DNA from: Ophiothrix spiculata
Lineage: Eukaryota; Echinodermata; Ophiuroidea; Amphilepidida; Ophiotrichidae
Strand: one strand, 5' to 3'
Assembly: GCA_000969725.1 (NCBI GenBank)
Contig: JXSR01S068002.1
DNA: 38,469 nt
Shown piece by piece: positions 1 through 9,920 of this stretch; the stretch's first letter is position 1, and each line of letters starts with the position of its first letter. The translations under genes were made by a program, and so were the position numbers. The notes under the pieces are model-generated. The model was not told the origin of the DNA and made no database searches. It was given only the letters and a program-made list of their open reading frames with translations.

Positions 1-807
1 CAATGTATTATTGTTTATAAAAAAGCACGGGTCCAATTTTACTTACGTTGGGTGCTTTTTGAGCATATTTCCCCCATATTCACCCCAAAGGCAAATTTGG
101 TGCTTTTATCTGTGATGGATAAATGCTATGGTAAGACACCTGCTATCTTGATTGTCACTGATGAGTAATATTGCACCTTGTGCATTTTTCCATTACACAT
201 GCGGTACTTGGAGACTCTTCAAAATGCACATTCTATGTTTGTGTTTCAACGCAAGTTATAATAGCTGAAAATGCAGACATGGTATGTTGTTTTAGGCAAT
301 ACGTCCAGAATAATGCATTTCTTGCATTTGTTAGCATTGTTTGAAACAATCCTAGGAACAATAACCGCGAGTGTGCAACCAGGTATTTGTTTAGATCTTG
401 TACCTATGTCCTGATTGTCATGGTGAAAACAAATGTCGACTTTCAATGCAACTCTGTGGAGAATTCTGGGTAATTTTGATTAATTTTACAATTTTGTTTT
501 CAAAATATTACAATACCAAAATCATGTGAGGTGTGTATTTTTCAAACCACAACAAGATGTCATACAAATCATTATTTCACAGATAATTCTTGCCAAATAA
601 ACATTTAATTTTGATGCAAATAACGAAGATCTGCTTCCAAACATAAATTGACTGCATGCACAACAACAAAATGGCATTGAGTACTGATACCCGGCCATTC
701 CTTGTATTGAAACAATCTTAACCGACTCTAAAATCATCATTAAAGAACACAATTTTGTTCAATTTGTTTTATGAATTTGATTTAAATTGTTTTCTTGTTT
801 TTCACAG
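1..807 (+). other. Upstream intron of the SLC17A9-like gene
   Basis: This stretch ends in a pyrimidine-rich acceptor (TTTTCACAG at 799-807) just before the first recognised transporter exon. It is AT-rich and I see no exon in it. The residues expected to precede the downstream exon in the family are absent, so the previous exon probably lies beyond the left edge of the window. Short open frames on both strands have no protein-like composition that I recognise. Confidence 0.6.
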
Positions 808-933
808 GGCTGGATATTCAATGTGGTTCCATGGTTGGTACAGATACCTACCACTATATTTTCAGGTCTGATTGCAGGGAAGCTAGTATCAGACTGGGGT
901 TATGAAACTGGTGTAGCTAGGAAAATGGTTTTT
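808..933 (+). CDS. SLC17A9: SLC17A9-like vesicular nucleotide transporter, internal exon
   Basis: This exon of 126 nt encodes 42 residues in phase 0, starting GWIFNVVPWLV and ending ARKMVF. The GWIFNVVPWLV..IP...FSG stretch is characteristic of SLC17A9 (VNUT), a major-facilitator transporter that loads ATP into secretory and synaptic vesicles using the vesicle membrane potential. The segment covers a transmembrane helix in the C-terminal half and the following loop (GYETGVARK). It has an AG acceptor at 806-807 and a GTAAGT donor at 934-939. The next two exons continue the same protein in frame. Other SLC17 members (sialin, VGLUT) are alternatives, but the motif and the later NIQDIAP segment fit SLC17A9 best. 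Confidence 0.88.
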
Positions 934-1551
934 GTAAGTATGTTTTTAACTTTTGTATATTTTGCTCTGGTAAATATATACAAGTATAATTTGCCAGGTT
1001 AGTACAATGTTCTTGTATGCATTATTATGGTAATATTTGTTAAACAAGAGTTTCACTGAATATGGTATATGTATAATATATGATTAAGCATGAACTCAAA
1101 AAATCATAACTTTTGAATAACTTGTGCAGTGAAACATTTGTATAATAATATATTATCATATTGATGCATACTACTGCCATTATTTTTGCAGAGTCAAACA
1201 CACACATCATCAAGTTTGTTAACACTCTGTCAATTTGTCTTGTTAGAAAATGTAATATTGACATACAATAATGTTCCAATATTAAGTTGCAGACTATTCA
1301 GTAGCACTTTTCTTGTAAATGTTTCATATTCCCGAAGTCAGTAATAGCTGTGGAAAGAACATGAAGAAACACATATTGAGCAAAGAACAAATGTGTGTTC
1401 ACATCAAATTTCCCAGTTAGAACAATGAAAGTACCTCTTTGATTTCTTGCAATTTGCAAATGGTGCATGGTTTTTATTTTGTTAAATATTTAAGAACAAG
1501 TTTCTCTAGTTTCAACTAACCTTTTTTTACCATTATTTTTATTTTTTTCAG
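934..1551 (+). other. Intron of the SLC17A9-like gene
   Basis: The intron has a GTAAGT donor at 934 and a long T-rich tract followed by CAG at 1549-1551. The interior is AT-rich. I see no repeat element, RNA gene or further exon inside it. Confidence 0.8.
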
Positions 1552-1723
1552 ACGATATGTGCCTTCGGTATGGTTGCTTCATTAGTTTTAGTTAGTTTTA
1601 CATCAAATTTCAACATAGCCTTATTTTTAATGGTGAATGCTGTTGGCTGGTGCTCATTCACAACCGGTGCTTTACCTGTAAATATTCAAGACATTGCACC
1701 CAACCAAGCAGGGGCAGTCTATG
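1552..1723 (+). CDS. SLC17A9: SLC17A9-like vesicular nucleotide transporter, penultimate coding exon
   Basis: This exon of 172 nt reads on in frame from the previous exon (starting TICAFGMVAS) and ends one base into a glycine codon, before the donor GTAAGT at 1724. It encodes two hydrophobic transmembrane segments (roughly TICAFGMVASLVLVSF and FLMVNAVGWCSF). These are followed by the signature PVNIQDIAPNQAGAVYG, which matches the NIQD[LI]AP..AG motif conserved in SLC17A9 and the wider SLC17 family between the late membrane helices. The acceptor is TTTTTTTCAG at 1542-1551. The reading frame is intact. Confidence 0.9.
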
Positions 1724-1924
1724 GTAAGTTAAATACTCTCTCACCATAGTAATTTTACGTCTAATTTATGGTAATGCATGCAATGCTCATAGACCAAGAT
1801 TTCTACTTTGACTGGTCCAATGGTCCATTACCCCTTACATTGTAACAAATTGTACCTATTCAAATTGAAAAAGTTTGTGTGAAGCAAGATACCTTGTAAA
1901 TTTGGACCCTGGGAATTTTGATAT

Positions 1925-2290
1925 ACATATCTACTCATCCAATTCAACTATTTGCCGTCTGACAAAGTCACAAACCCTGTACATTAATATCATCACTTTC
2001 ATAAGTGTGAAAAATCAGAATACTCTGTAAATGAAATACCATCATGGTATTTATCCATTTTGGCAAGCTGATATGAAATAACAGTAAACGTGGTGTACAT
2101 TTACAAAATCACTATAGTTGTTGGATTTAATTTGTGAACGCGTGTTTATATATAGCAAGTACGCAGTAGTCCCTGACGCGAGCGTATATTTTCAAGGTTG
2201 TTTAGTTCGCGTGTACGCACAAGGCTCTGAGTACGCGTTCACAAATTAAATCCAACAATAATAGTTGAATTGGATGAGTTGAGATGGTAT
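1925..2290. repeat. Inverted-repeat element enclosing a younger MITE
   Basis: A left arm near 1928-1952 (CTCATCCAATTCAACTAT) is the reverse complement of a right arm near 2260-2285 (ATAGTTGAATTGGATGAG). The 152-bp element at 2113-2264 lies against the right arm. Inner sequence is only weakly palindromic, so this is read as an older foldback element with a later insertion. The outer limits are approximate. Confidence 0.5.
2113..2264. mobile_element. Short MITE, family A, copy 1
   Basis: This is a 152-bp element with imperfect terminal inverted repeats of about 30 bp: TTGGATTTAATTTGTGAACG at the left and its complement CGTTCACAAATTAAATCCAA at the right. The interior is rich in CG and ACGCG motifs, unlike the AT-rich flanks. 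A second copy in opposite orientation lies at 16972-17124, which confirms a dispersed family. It has no coding capacity. Confidence 0.82.
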
Positions 2291-2577
2291 CTTACCTCAT
2301 TAAGTTGGTGCGGAAGAAAGTATACAGTATGTTTAGCACACCATATTTTCAAATGCTGTAAATTCAATTCCTGTTGAGTTCTTTAGATCCATATATGTAA
2401 AATATGAATCCGAAAAAATATGACGCAAATGATGAAGGGTTCTTGAGATATGGCTGGTTAAAGGTTTTGTGCGCAAACACTTTTGACCGGGAGTGTATTA
2501 TGTCAGACCTCCGTATTCACTGCCTTCCAAGCCTTAATGTCATTTGTGTCCCCTTATTCCATGTTTGGTTTATATTA

Positions 2578-3288
2578 ATAAGGGAGGTCGGAGCCTCACA
2601 ATCCCTAAAAGTTGTTTTTATCATACCTTGAAAACTAATAAAGTAAACTACATAATTGTATACATTTTTAGAAAGGAAATTTTACAAGGAATGCATTTCT
2701 AGCATCATATTCAATTTTAAGAACTCGCTTTTTAGAAACTCACCAAAAACGAGTTATTTTGCCAAAGTTTTTTGAACAAGCCTAAAAAAAGTACTATTTT
2801 GCAAAAACCTTCCAAAATAGGTAAAAATCATCTTAATCGACAGTTCTCGGGAATGCTTTCTCAAATTTTTGATTTACTTCTTAGTTTTCACAAAATTTGC
2901 CAAAAGGGCCAAAAAAAATCCAGATTTTTTGGAAAAAAAATGAATTTTTGGTCTATTCGGTCCAAAATTTTCAAAACTAGGGGATTAAACAAAAAATTGA
3001 GAAAACATTCCCTAGAACCATCAATATAGATGACTTATTACCTATTTTTGAACATTTTGGCCGAATAATATTTTTCCTAGGCTTGTTCAAAAAACTTTGG
3101 CAAAATAGCTCGTTTTGAGTTGGTGAGTTACGAAAAAGCGAGTTCTTAAATCAAGAACCTGATGCTATAAATGTATTCCTTGTAAAATTCCCTTTCTAAA
3201 AATGTATACTTTCATATAGTTTACTGTATTAGTTTTCAAGTTATGATCAAAATTTTTTCAGAAATCGTGAGGCTCCGACTTCCCTTAA
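2578..3288. mobile_element. TTAA-bounded foldback element (about 711 bp)
   Basis: The element is almost one continuous hairpin. The termini are GGGAGGTCGGAGCCTCAC (2582-2599) and GTGAGGCTCCGACTTCCC (3267-3284). Arms of more than 200 bp pair inward, including AACGAGTTATTTTGCCAAAG against CTTTGGCAAAATAGCTCGTT and CGGGAATGCTTTCTCAA against TTGAGAAAACATTCCC. The loop lies around 2930. The right end abuts TTAA (3285-3288), while the left flank is ATAA (2578-2581), one change from TTAA. The subterminal motif AGAAAGGAAATTT recurs in the element at 6963-8088, so the two are related. No transposase frame is present. Confidence 0.8.
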
Positions 3289-3660
3289 GGCATACAAAAC
3301 ATAAGCCAGTGTAGTTGTAAATCCAGTTGATATATAGAATTTTCTCTAATGGTACATGGCATATGGCATCTGCCATGTTTTATGGCGAGTTTAAATTTCA
3401 TTGATCAGAATCGCCCAATGTTTATACCAACGCTAATATTTTACACAGTAATGCTATTTATGATATGCCACATGACTCATAGTATGGATAATAGTCTCAC
3501 AACAAGTGATATTTACCAAAAATATGAACTTTCTGAAAATGCACAGTATAATATCCCACTCCCTACCTCATTTTCTCAACCAAACAGCTTGGCATCCAAT
3601 TTCAACAAAGCTTAATTTAATGAAAATGCCAAGTAATTTTCTGCCATTTATATATTTCAG

Positions 3661-3830
3661 GTATCGTAAATACAGTTGCTGCTCTTCAAGGTTTCATCGG
3701 GTCTTACATCACAGGGTATGTCTTACACATCACAGAGAGCTGGGCTACCGTCTTCTACTCAACGTCTAGCATCTTGGCCGTCGGATGGATAACTTTCGTC
3801 ATTTTTGGTTCAGGAAAACCTGTTTTATGA
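3661..3830 (+). CDS. SLC17A9: SLC17A9-like vesicular nucleotide transporter, terminal coding exon
   Basis: The exon completes the split glycine codon and encodes IVNTVAALQGFIGSY...TVFYSTSSILAVGW...FGSGKPVL, ending at TGA 3828-3830. It covers the last two transmembrane helices and a short cytosolic tail. The spacing NIQDIAP-x-x-AG-x-x-x-G-[VI]-[AV]-NT and the closing VFG match SLC17A9 C-termini. The three exons together give about 156 in-frame C-terminal residues without stop or frameshift, so the gene looks functional. The N-terminal exons are outside the window. Confidence 0.9.
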
Positions 3831-4055
3831 TAAAAGTTGAACTCTTAGCTCGTAATTTATACATTGTATAAGTAGGTGTACATTTGATGAATTACTGTTA
3901 TCAGGTCAACTTGCTGGACCTGCAGTGGTCACTGTGCGTTGTCGACTAGCTAGAGTCAGCTGCTGTACTTGAACGCTTTATTTGTTATTGCAACCATAAC
4001 AGGAAGTAACTGAATACGTTTAGGGTTAGGATCGGGTTTAGGGTAGGATTCGGGT
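3831..4055 (+). other. Probable 3' UTR start and degenerate TTAGGG-like tract
   Basis: This follows the transporter stop codon. I see no AATAAA in the next 500 bp or so, so the cleavage site is not placed. From about 4018 the sequence becomes a degenerate TTAGGG-like run (TTTAGGGTTAGGATCGGG and similar). That run resumes after the element at 4056-4359 (TTTAGGGTAATGG near 4391), so the element was inserted within it. Confidence 0.5.
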
Positions 4056-4359
4056 TTAAAGGAGCTTTGTCCGATTGCCCCAACTTTTTTCAAACTTTTT
4101 GAGATTTTGGTATCAAAATATTGCTCATATTTTTCTCATAACCAATGTGAAATTTCACGGCTGAGTTATGTTCCGTTTTGGAGATATATATGAAAATGTG
4201 TCTAATTATGGAAACCAAATTAATTGCTCTGAAATACAAAACTACCCATAAAATCAAAACCATTTGACCGATTAAGCTGAAATTCAAGACCTCTTGAGTG
4301 GTCATCTTTCATGTGACCATAAAAACTCAATTTTGAAAAATCGGACCAAGCTCCTTTAA
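4056..4359. mobile_element. TTAA-flanked MITE (304 bp)
   Basis: The ends read TTAAAGGAGCTTTGTCCGAT and ATCGGACCAAGCTCCTTTAA. They are terminal inverted repeats of about 16 bp inside a TTAA duplication at 4056-4059 and 4356-4359. The interior is AT-rich and noncoding. The TTAA target with A-G-G termini is shared with the elements at 14181-14940 and 23778-24144, which supports a common mobilising transposase, probably piggyBac-like (inference). Confidence 0.85.
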
Positions 4360-5118
4360 GGTATAGAATTAGGGCTTGAGCTTAGAAATAGGTTTAGGGT
4401 AATGGTTGTTACATAGATTTGGAATGCATCTCATTATGGTTGCAGAAAACAAATACACTGCCTGGACAACTGACTGGATCCGGCCCTTTTGGCTGGTATA
4501 GGTCTAGTTACTAAATGCTTATTCAGGAAATACAGGCATATATATATCTGCCCAGATATAAAAGTTAGTTGGCCTAAGGCCAATGTTGGCCCTACTAACT
4601 TTGCTATCTGGGTAGGGTCTGATGCCATATTCCATAAGGTCATCAAAAAGAATGGAATATCACACAACGCATTATATATTTCCCTTATTTTGAACAAACA
4701 GGTGCAAATTTATTCTTTTAAATGTACATGGACTCTGTAATCTCTTGGTAAAATATGCTCATATGAATCTGTGCTTGTATGTCCTTACTGAGACTGCTGC
4801 ATGAATGTTACGTTGTAAACAATACACACAGCAACCAAACCGTTGCATATGACATCAGATTTATGGATAACGAGACGCATAGTGTTTGTGTATGCATACA
4901 AATTCTAAGAACTATGAATGGGAGGCTTATCAAGGCATATTTGACCAATTAGAGATAATTCATGTACACTAAAGATAATGGATCATGTACTCCCTACACA
5001 GAAGTGTACTTGCCAGTATAAATAAGTTTTTGTAATATTTAGGAAACCATGTTTAGGTTTCAGGTCGTTTTTGAATAGACCACTTTTACATGTCCCATAA
5101 TACACGCTGGAAGTATCA
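4360..5118. other. Intergenic stretch with one palindrome
   Basis: Apart from the palindrome at 4549-4615 I recognise no gene, RNA or repeat here. Open frames on both strands near 4434-4740 are shadows of the palindromic sequence and have no recognisable domain. Confidence 0.4.
4549..4615. repeat. Imperfect palindrome
   Basis: CCCAGATATAAAAGTTAGT before 4575 pairs with ACTAACTTTGCTATCTGGG ending at 4613. Around the centre, GGCC-TAA-GGCC adds further pairing. The size and form suggest a small foldback MITE remnant; no target duplication is evident. Confidence 0.6.
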
Positions 5119-5126
5119 GATATATG

Positions 5127-5324
5127 CAGTGGCGTAGCCAGGTTTTCGAAACTGGGGGGGCCACAACATGAAGATGAACCGACAGAATTGTATTGAGTGC
5201 TGTATCGCCGCCCGGCCTGCGGCCGGTCGGCTCAACTTTACCGACGGGTGCTTTTTTAACCGACAAAACAGTCATTAATGGGGGGGGGGGGGGGGCCACG
5301 GCCCCCCCTCTAGCTACGCCACTG
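5127..5324. mobile_element. hAT-like MITE with perfect 8-bp target duplication
   Basis: The element begins CAGTGGCGTAGCCAGG and ends CTAGCTACGCCACTG. It is bracketed by an identical 8-bp direct repeat, GATATATG, at 5119-5126 and 5325-5332. CAGTGG termini with an 8-bp duplication are typical of the hAT superfamily. The 198-bp interior has a GC-rich segment (CGGCCTGCGGCCG) and a 16-base G run at 5280-5295 facing a C run, so it can form a strong secondary structure. It is noncoding and probably young, since the duplication is perfect. Confidence 0.9.
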
Positions 5325-5331
5325 GATATAT

Positions 5332-5423
5332 GGGTATTTTGTGCGATCGACCACATTTATGTTGTACGCAGTTGTGTCACCTGTGCACGATGTAAATATG
5401 TGATCGACCGCACAAAAAACCCT
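5332..5423. repeat. Palindromic repeat next to the hAT-like MITE
   Basis: GGGTATTTTGTGCGATCGAC at 5332 pairs with GTGATCGACCGCACAAAA running into ACCC at 5423; further inside, CACATTTAT pairs with ATAAATGTG-like sequence. It overlaps the right target duplication of the element at 5127-5324, so the hAT-like element inserted at its edge. Confidence 0.6.
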
Positions 5424-5574
5424 GTATTTATGGTACTTCCAGCTCAAATGGGAAAATTCTCTGTAAGTATATTTATATACTATGTGACATGTTTTGGAGA
5501 ATGGCAATTTTTTTGTTGGTTAAGCTTTGTAAAAGTGGAAATGTTCTCAATATGGTAGATATTTTCACACGTTT

Positions 5575-5700
5575 TCCACTAAATTGGTGAAAAAATGAAG
5601 CAACTGAAATAAAATGTCTTGCCCACAGAAATGCAGCCATTGACCATAGTGTTCTCAAACTCGCAACCTACTGATGCACTGTTCCACTACTATAGACCAT
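5575..5700 (-). repeat. tRNA-derived SINE-like fragment
   Basis: Read on the minus strand this starts GTAGTGGAACAGTGCATCAG, then has a B-box-like GGTTGCGAGTTTGAGAAC, then TGTGGGCAAGACATTTTA. That order (A-box-like head, B-box, then a TGGGCAAGnCAnTTTA tail) is the layout of SINEs of the MIR/CORE type. The B-box is degenerate, so it is likely an old copy. A related + strand fragment lies at 8364-8470. Confidence 0.5.
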
Positions 5701-6383
5701 TATAACTTGCCACCTTATCTGCTGACTAAAAGTTCCTTTCACTTCAACATGTCTTATATCTTGATGTATTTGGTTTAAAAACAGTATGTGATGACAATTT
5801 GGTTCTACAAGGTTTGTAACTATAATTCTACAATATATTATTTTTGTATATTTGAATTACATTTGTATATGCGATTACTTTTTCATGTATTTAATGATAA
5901 TATTTGATTTTTTTAAGTCAAATCTGTATATTGTCTGGAGAATTGACCAAAAATGTATCAAAAGAATATTCAAAGTCATGGTCATAACTCTAAAACCCTG
6001 ACCCAACTTAGTTCAGTCTTGCACCATAAAAAACATGTGACAGGGATAGTGAAATAACTGAAATATCATATTTAATTACCCAATATGTGTTAATGTTTGT
6101 TTTAGGTCCGACTTTTTAATGTGTTAAAGATTCTCTTCGCAGTTATCATTGTATATCCAAATTTTGAATTATATTTTGAAAACAACTTTGCAGGGGCATA
6201 TTCAGGGAGTGCAAAGGGGGTGCACACACCCTGGAAATATGTGTGAAACTAAAAGTTGCATAACAGTGAACAACAATGTAAAAATGTGTGTATCATAAAC
6301 AACTCTGGAGGAAGGGGTTTCTGCAGTTATTCTTTTTCCTTACTTGGATGAGTATGATATAATTAGTTGGCCAGCTGCAGGCA
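5701..6383. other. Intergenic, nothing recognised
   Basis: AT-rich sequence without a supported gene. A short segment near 6190-6230 (GGGGCATATTCAGGG, GGGTGCACACACCC) resembles a transposon edge, but I could not find its partner end. Confidence 0.4.
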
Positions 6384-6876
6384 ATAGACCTTTTCAAAAC
6401 ATGAATTTCCGAAGCTGATTTTACACTTTCCGGCAATTGCCGAAAGAAAAAGTGACTCTTCAACACAATAACCAGAATGTTAAGTTCGCGTTCTCGTTAA
6501 CTGGTTGCGTACGAATTCGAACTTGAAATTAGCGTCAGCACTGAGAGTCACTTTCAGTTTGCCCTGATGTAACTTCAAATCTTAAGCTTAGTCAGTGTAG
6601 ATCAGCCGATTTCAAATGGAAATTTCACTCTTTATGTCGGTGAGCTTATGGTGCCATCAGCCAAAAGTTGTTCAGAATTAGTGTATCTAATATTGTATGG
6701 GTCTAGTCGGGTTCTATTTATTTTTCACTTTTATTGCATTGAAATATGCAAGTAATTTTTCAGATTTTTTTGTTGACAAAATCATGCATACTAATGAGCT
6801 TGTACCTGATTGGTTGAAAAAATGGCCATGTGATCAATGTTCCGGAGATTTCCGAATGGATTTTGAAAAGGTCTAT
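6384..6876. mobile_element. MITE with ATAGACCTTTTCAAAA termini
   Basis: The left end ATAGACCTTTTCAAAA at 6384 and right end TTTTGAAAAGGTCTAT at 6861-6876 are perfect 16-bp inverted repeats. Similarity continues inward (ATTTCCG near both ends). The 493-bp interior has no transposase. The target duplication is unclear. Confidence 0.72.
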
Positions 6877-6962
6877 CGACTCAAACCTGGCTTGAATTGG
6901 TATATGGCACAGTCCAAGGCCAAAGATGCGATTTGGATTTGCCACACACAAAGTTGTGGGTG

Positions 6963-8088
6963 TTAAGGGGCCTGTTAAGGCTTTTATTTTGACTTTCTTT
7001 TTTGGCTTATAAGTCTAAAAATATTAAGTTACAATATAAAAAAGTATACATTTCTAGAAAGGAAATTTGACAAGGAATCTGTTTATGCTATTGGTTTGGT
7101 TCAAAAATGACCATATTTGGTAAAAAATAGCAAAAAGCAGTGATTTTGCCTACACATGAAACGGGAAAGGTAACTAAAAAAATTGTTATTGCCATTTTAT
7201 CACTTATATATTTTTGGAAACTGCACACAATTATCTAGGATCGCATTTTTTACTTTTTTAAATAAAGCCGAATTTTTCGAAATATAATAAAAACCATGTT
7301 AAATGTGCCGTTTTCGACATTTATCTGCATCAATTTTGATAGAAATTAATGAATATCTTTGATTTTAGGACCTTAAATTGAAAAATGAGAAACGCGATCC
7401 TAGATTTTGATATACTGTACATAATGGTTGAAAAATCTTTCCTCGTACTTTTTAGATTTTTTAGTTACATTTCCCGTAAAAATGATGTTTTTTCATCAAA
7501 ACTGATATGGAGACATCCCATGTTTAATGAAGAAATCGCACATTTTGACCTAAAATCCATGAATTTTGAGGTCTAAACTTTGGGCATCGGACAATAAAAC
7601 TTATTATGTAATTGATATTATTGGTAAGTATTGTACTCAACTTTCAGATCCGAATTTAAGCTCCGTATTTTGTAAATATTGAAAGAAATCTAAAATACCA
7701 ATGTTCAATTATTTGGTCTTTGTTTACAATATTGACAAGTTTATTGCGGGATTTTAACAAAATGTGCTCATGCAAGAACATAACGCAATGCGTTCACCCG
7801 CGCACGCAGTACTTGTTACCGCGCAAAAAGTCACGCACATCAAACACGCAACCTAAACGCAAAATATAGGACGCGTAGTTATGCCCGTAATTTCCCGTCA
7901 ATAGCCACGTGTTTATTTTACTGTAAAATGTCAAAATGATCTTTTAATTTTACCTATAAACAAGTTTAAAACTTTTGTTTTGTAGTATTTTATTGTCTGT
8001 AATAAAAGGTAACATGCTGAAGTATCAGAAAATGCAGAAAAACTAAATTCTGCTACCGAACAAACGGCCGGGTTAACAGGCCCCTTAA
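6963..8088. mobile_element. TTAA-bounded element (about 1.1 kb)
   Basis: Perfect 16-bp outer inverted repeats, TTAAGGGGCCTGTTAA (6963-6978) and TTAACAGGCCCCTTAA (8073-8088), include the TTAA target on both sides. About 80 bp inside the left end lies AGAAAGGAAATTTGACAAGG, nearly identical and at the same distance as in the element at 2578-3288. The two are therefore members of one family. The interior is AT-rich with a CG-rich patch at 7760-7880 and no transposase frame. Confidence 0.8.
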
Positions 8089-8363
8089 GCAAGTAAGGAA
8101 GCAAAAATGACCTGTTCGAATCTGACTCACTGAGACAACTTTTGTACATTAGCAGCAGCTGTAATGAGAATATTTCTACACATACGGAACATCCCTATAC
8201 CAAATGCATATAAAAAGATCCTCTAGCTTAGGATATGCTTATATTTTGGTGAAAAACGTCTGTGTCTGTAATTTGCAAGGTGACAATCCATAGCTAATTT
8301 GTGTGCATATTGTATCATTTTTTATTTTTATCTGATGTATGTTATGAGTTCTACTAAACCTTA

Positions 8364-8470
8364 AGGGACATGTGTGGTCTCTTAATCAATGAATAATAAT
8401 GTCATGGGTTCAAATCATGTATGCAGCACATGCATAGTGTCCTTGAGCAAGATATTAACCCCAGAATGCT
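8364..8470 (+). repeat. tRNA-derived SINE-like fragment
   Basis: A tRNA-like head (GTGTGGTCTCTTAATC) is followed by a B-box-like GGGTTCAAATC at 8408-8418, then by GTGTCCTTGAGCAAGATATT and AACCCC. This matches the tail motif seen in MIR/CORE-like SINEs and, reversed, at 5575-5700. It is a fragment with no clear 3' tail. Confidence 0.5.
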
Positions 8471-8482
8471 GCTCTCCATCCT

Positions 8483-8714
8483 GGGCCTTATTTCATAAAA
8501 GTTAGTAGGATTAGTTGTAGGATTCACCCTGTCTTTTGTAATTTAAAAAAATCAGAAAAAGTCTGTATTTTAAATTTCTTCATGAAGTAGAAGATAATAG
8601 TAATAATAACTTTGAAGATAGTCTCAAATTTAAAACTCTGCAGAGTTTAGATGAACAATTCATCTAAGTTCCATGACTTAGGGTGATCTTAATAACTTTT
8701 ATTAAATAGAGCCC
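8483..8714. mobile_element. MITE with GGGCCTTATTTCATAAAAGT termini
   Basis: The left end GGGCCTTATTTCATAAAAGT and right end ACTTTTATTAAATAGAGCCC are imperfect inverted repeats. The inner arms also pair (CACCCT near 8527 against AGGGTG near 8680). It abuts the SINE-like fragment at 8364-8470. It is noncoding. Confidence 0.72.
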
Positions 8715-8760
8715 ATGCAGATAAGATAGCAAATTAATACCAGTGTAGTAGGAATCATCA

Positions 8761-9920
8761 TCATCCTTCGACTTCCGTCGAGATCCATGACACACATCTT
8801 TGCCAACTATATTTATCACACATTGCACTTCCAAGTTCATTGAAGTTCAAGCCAGTATCTCTACAAATGGTATCAGGGTACGTTAAAGGTCTACAGCCTC
8901 TGTTTGGACATGGCAATCTCCAAAGAAGGATGTCCGATATGATTTGGTCCTTGGCTCGAAAGCAGTGACCAGCAAACTGGGCTCTCCTCTGTGCCACGGT
9001 TGTAGAGATAGGGGGTATATCACCATTTCCAGGACAGATTTTGGACACGCATTAGTAGCCTGGTGTAGGTGCCATCTAAGCGGTCTTGAAGCTCTTTCTT
9101 TAAAGTCCATGTTTCTCCGCCGTACAGTAAGATGCTTTCAACACAGGCCCTGAAGAAATCAATCTTGGTTACCCTGGTAATATCAGACTTCCATATGACA
9201 TCAAGCTTGTTACAGGCAATCCATGCTTGTCCCTTTCTTGTCAAGAAGTCCTTATTGCTATCAAATACATATGACCCAAGGTATTTAAAATCATCTACTT
9301 CCTTGATGGCAGTTCCATTCATTGAGTGGATAGGAGGAGGATCAGAAGGTTCATTGAGGATTAGGCATTCTGTCTTCTAGTTTGCATTGAGCAGTAGTCC
9401 TACCCTAGCCGCCGATTCTTCAAATGCAATCAGCAGATCTTGAGCAGATGATATAAGTTCTGCAGTCAGTGCGACATCGTCTGCATAGTCTAAGTCTGTC
9501 AAATACTTTTGACTTTGACGTCCAGATCTTTTGCCAATTGTGAGGCCTTTATCACACATGGTGTCAGCTGACTGGCGCAATACATAGTCGACCACAATAA
9601 CAAAATGGAAAGGAGCAAGAGTGTCCCCTTGAAGAATTCCTGCTGTTGTAATAAATTCTTCAGTTGGACCATCCATGCTCTGCACAAAACTTTTTGGGTT
9701 GTCATACATTGTAGCAATGGCACTCACAATCTCCTCAGGGATACCATAGTTAAGTAAAATATGCATCATCGCCTTCCGGTTTACACTATCAAAGGCCTTT
9801 GAGAAGTCTACAAAGACTATGGATGCGCTTCTCTTTGAGATTCTCAATTCTTTGATGATTCTTCTTAGAGCAAGAATCTGTGGTAGGGTAGATCTATTCC
9901 TACGAAATCCATTTTGGATT
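8761..9920 (-). mobile_element. 5'-truncated, mutated RTE-like non-LTR retrotransposon (reverse transcriptase)
   Basis: On the - strand the frame runs NGFRRNRSTLPQ, then FVDFSKAFDSVNR (RT motif A), GILQGDTLAPF (motif B) and LDYADDVAL (motif C with the catalytic ADD). These are the marks of a non-LTR reverse transcriptase; the GDTLAP form and the downstream YLGSYV...ACVESILLYG and AGHCFRAKDQI segments fit an RTE-like family. Breaks: an in-frame TAG at about 9376-9378 replaces a codon after LLNAN, and the frame shifts near 9030 with a few codons apparently lost. The element is truncated at its 5' end near 9920, inside the fingers. Its 3' end, next to the stop at about 8761, is a short ATCATC-type repeat (GATGAT on its own strand), as is usual for RTE elements. 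It is a dead copy. Confidence 0.88.

Larger units (their letters stand above)
1724..3660 (+). other. Large intron of the SLC17A9-like gene, filled by repeats
   Basis: The donor is GTAAGT at 1724 and the acceptor is TATATTTCAG ending at 3660. Its length of 1937 bp is mostly explained by two inverted-repeat insertions (1925-2290 with a nested 152-bp element, and 2578-3288). The remaining unique sequence shows nothing I recognise. Confidence 0.8.

Noticed and set aside
5060-5558. Proline- and glycine-rich open frames on both strands (98 and 121 codons).
   Set aside because: They read through the G and C runs of the hAT-like MITE at 5127-5324 and the palindrome beside it.
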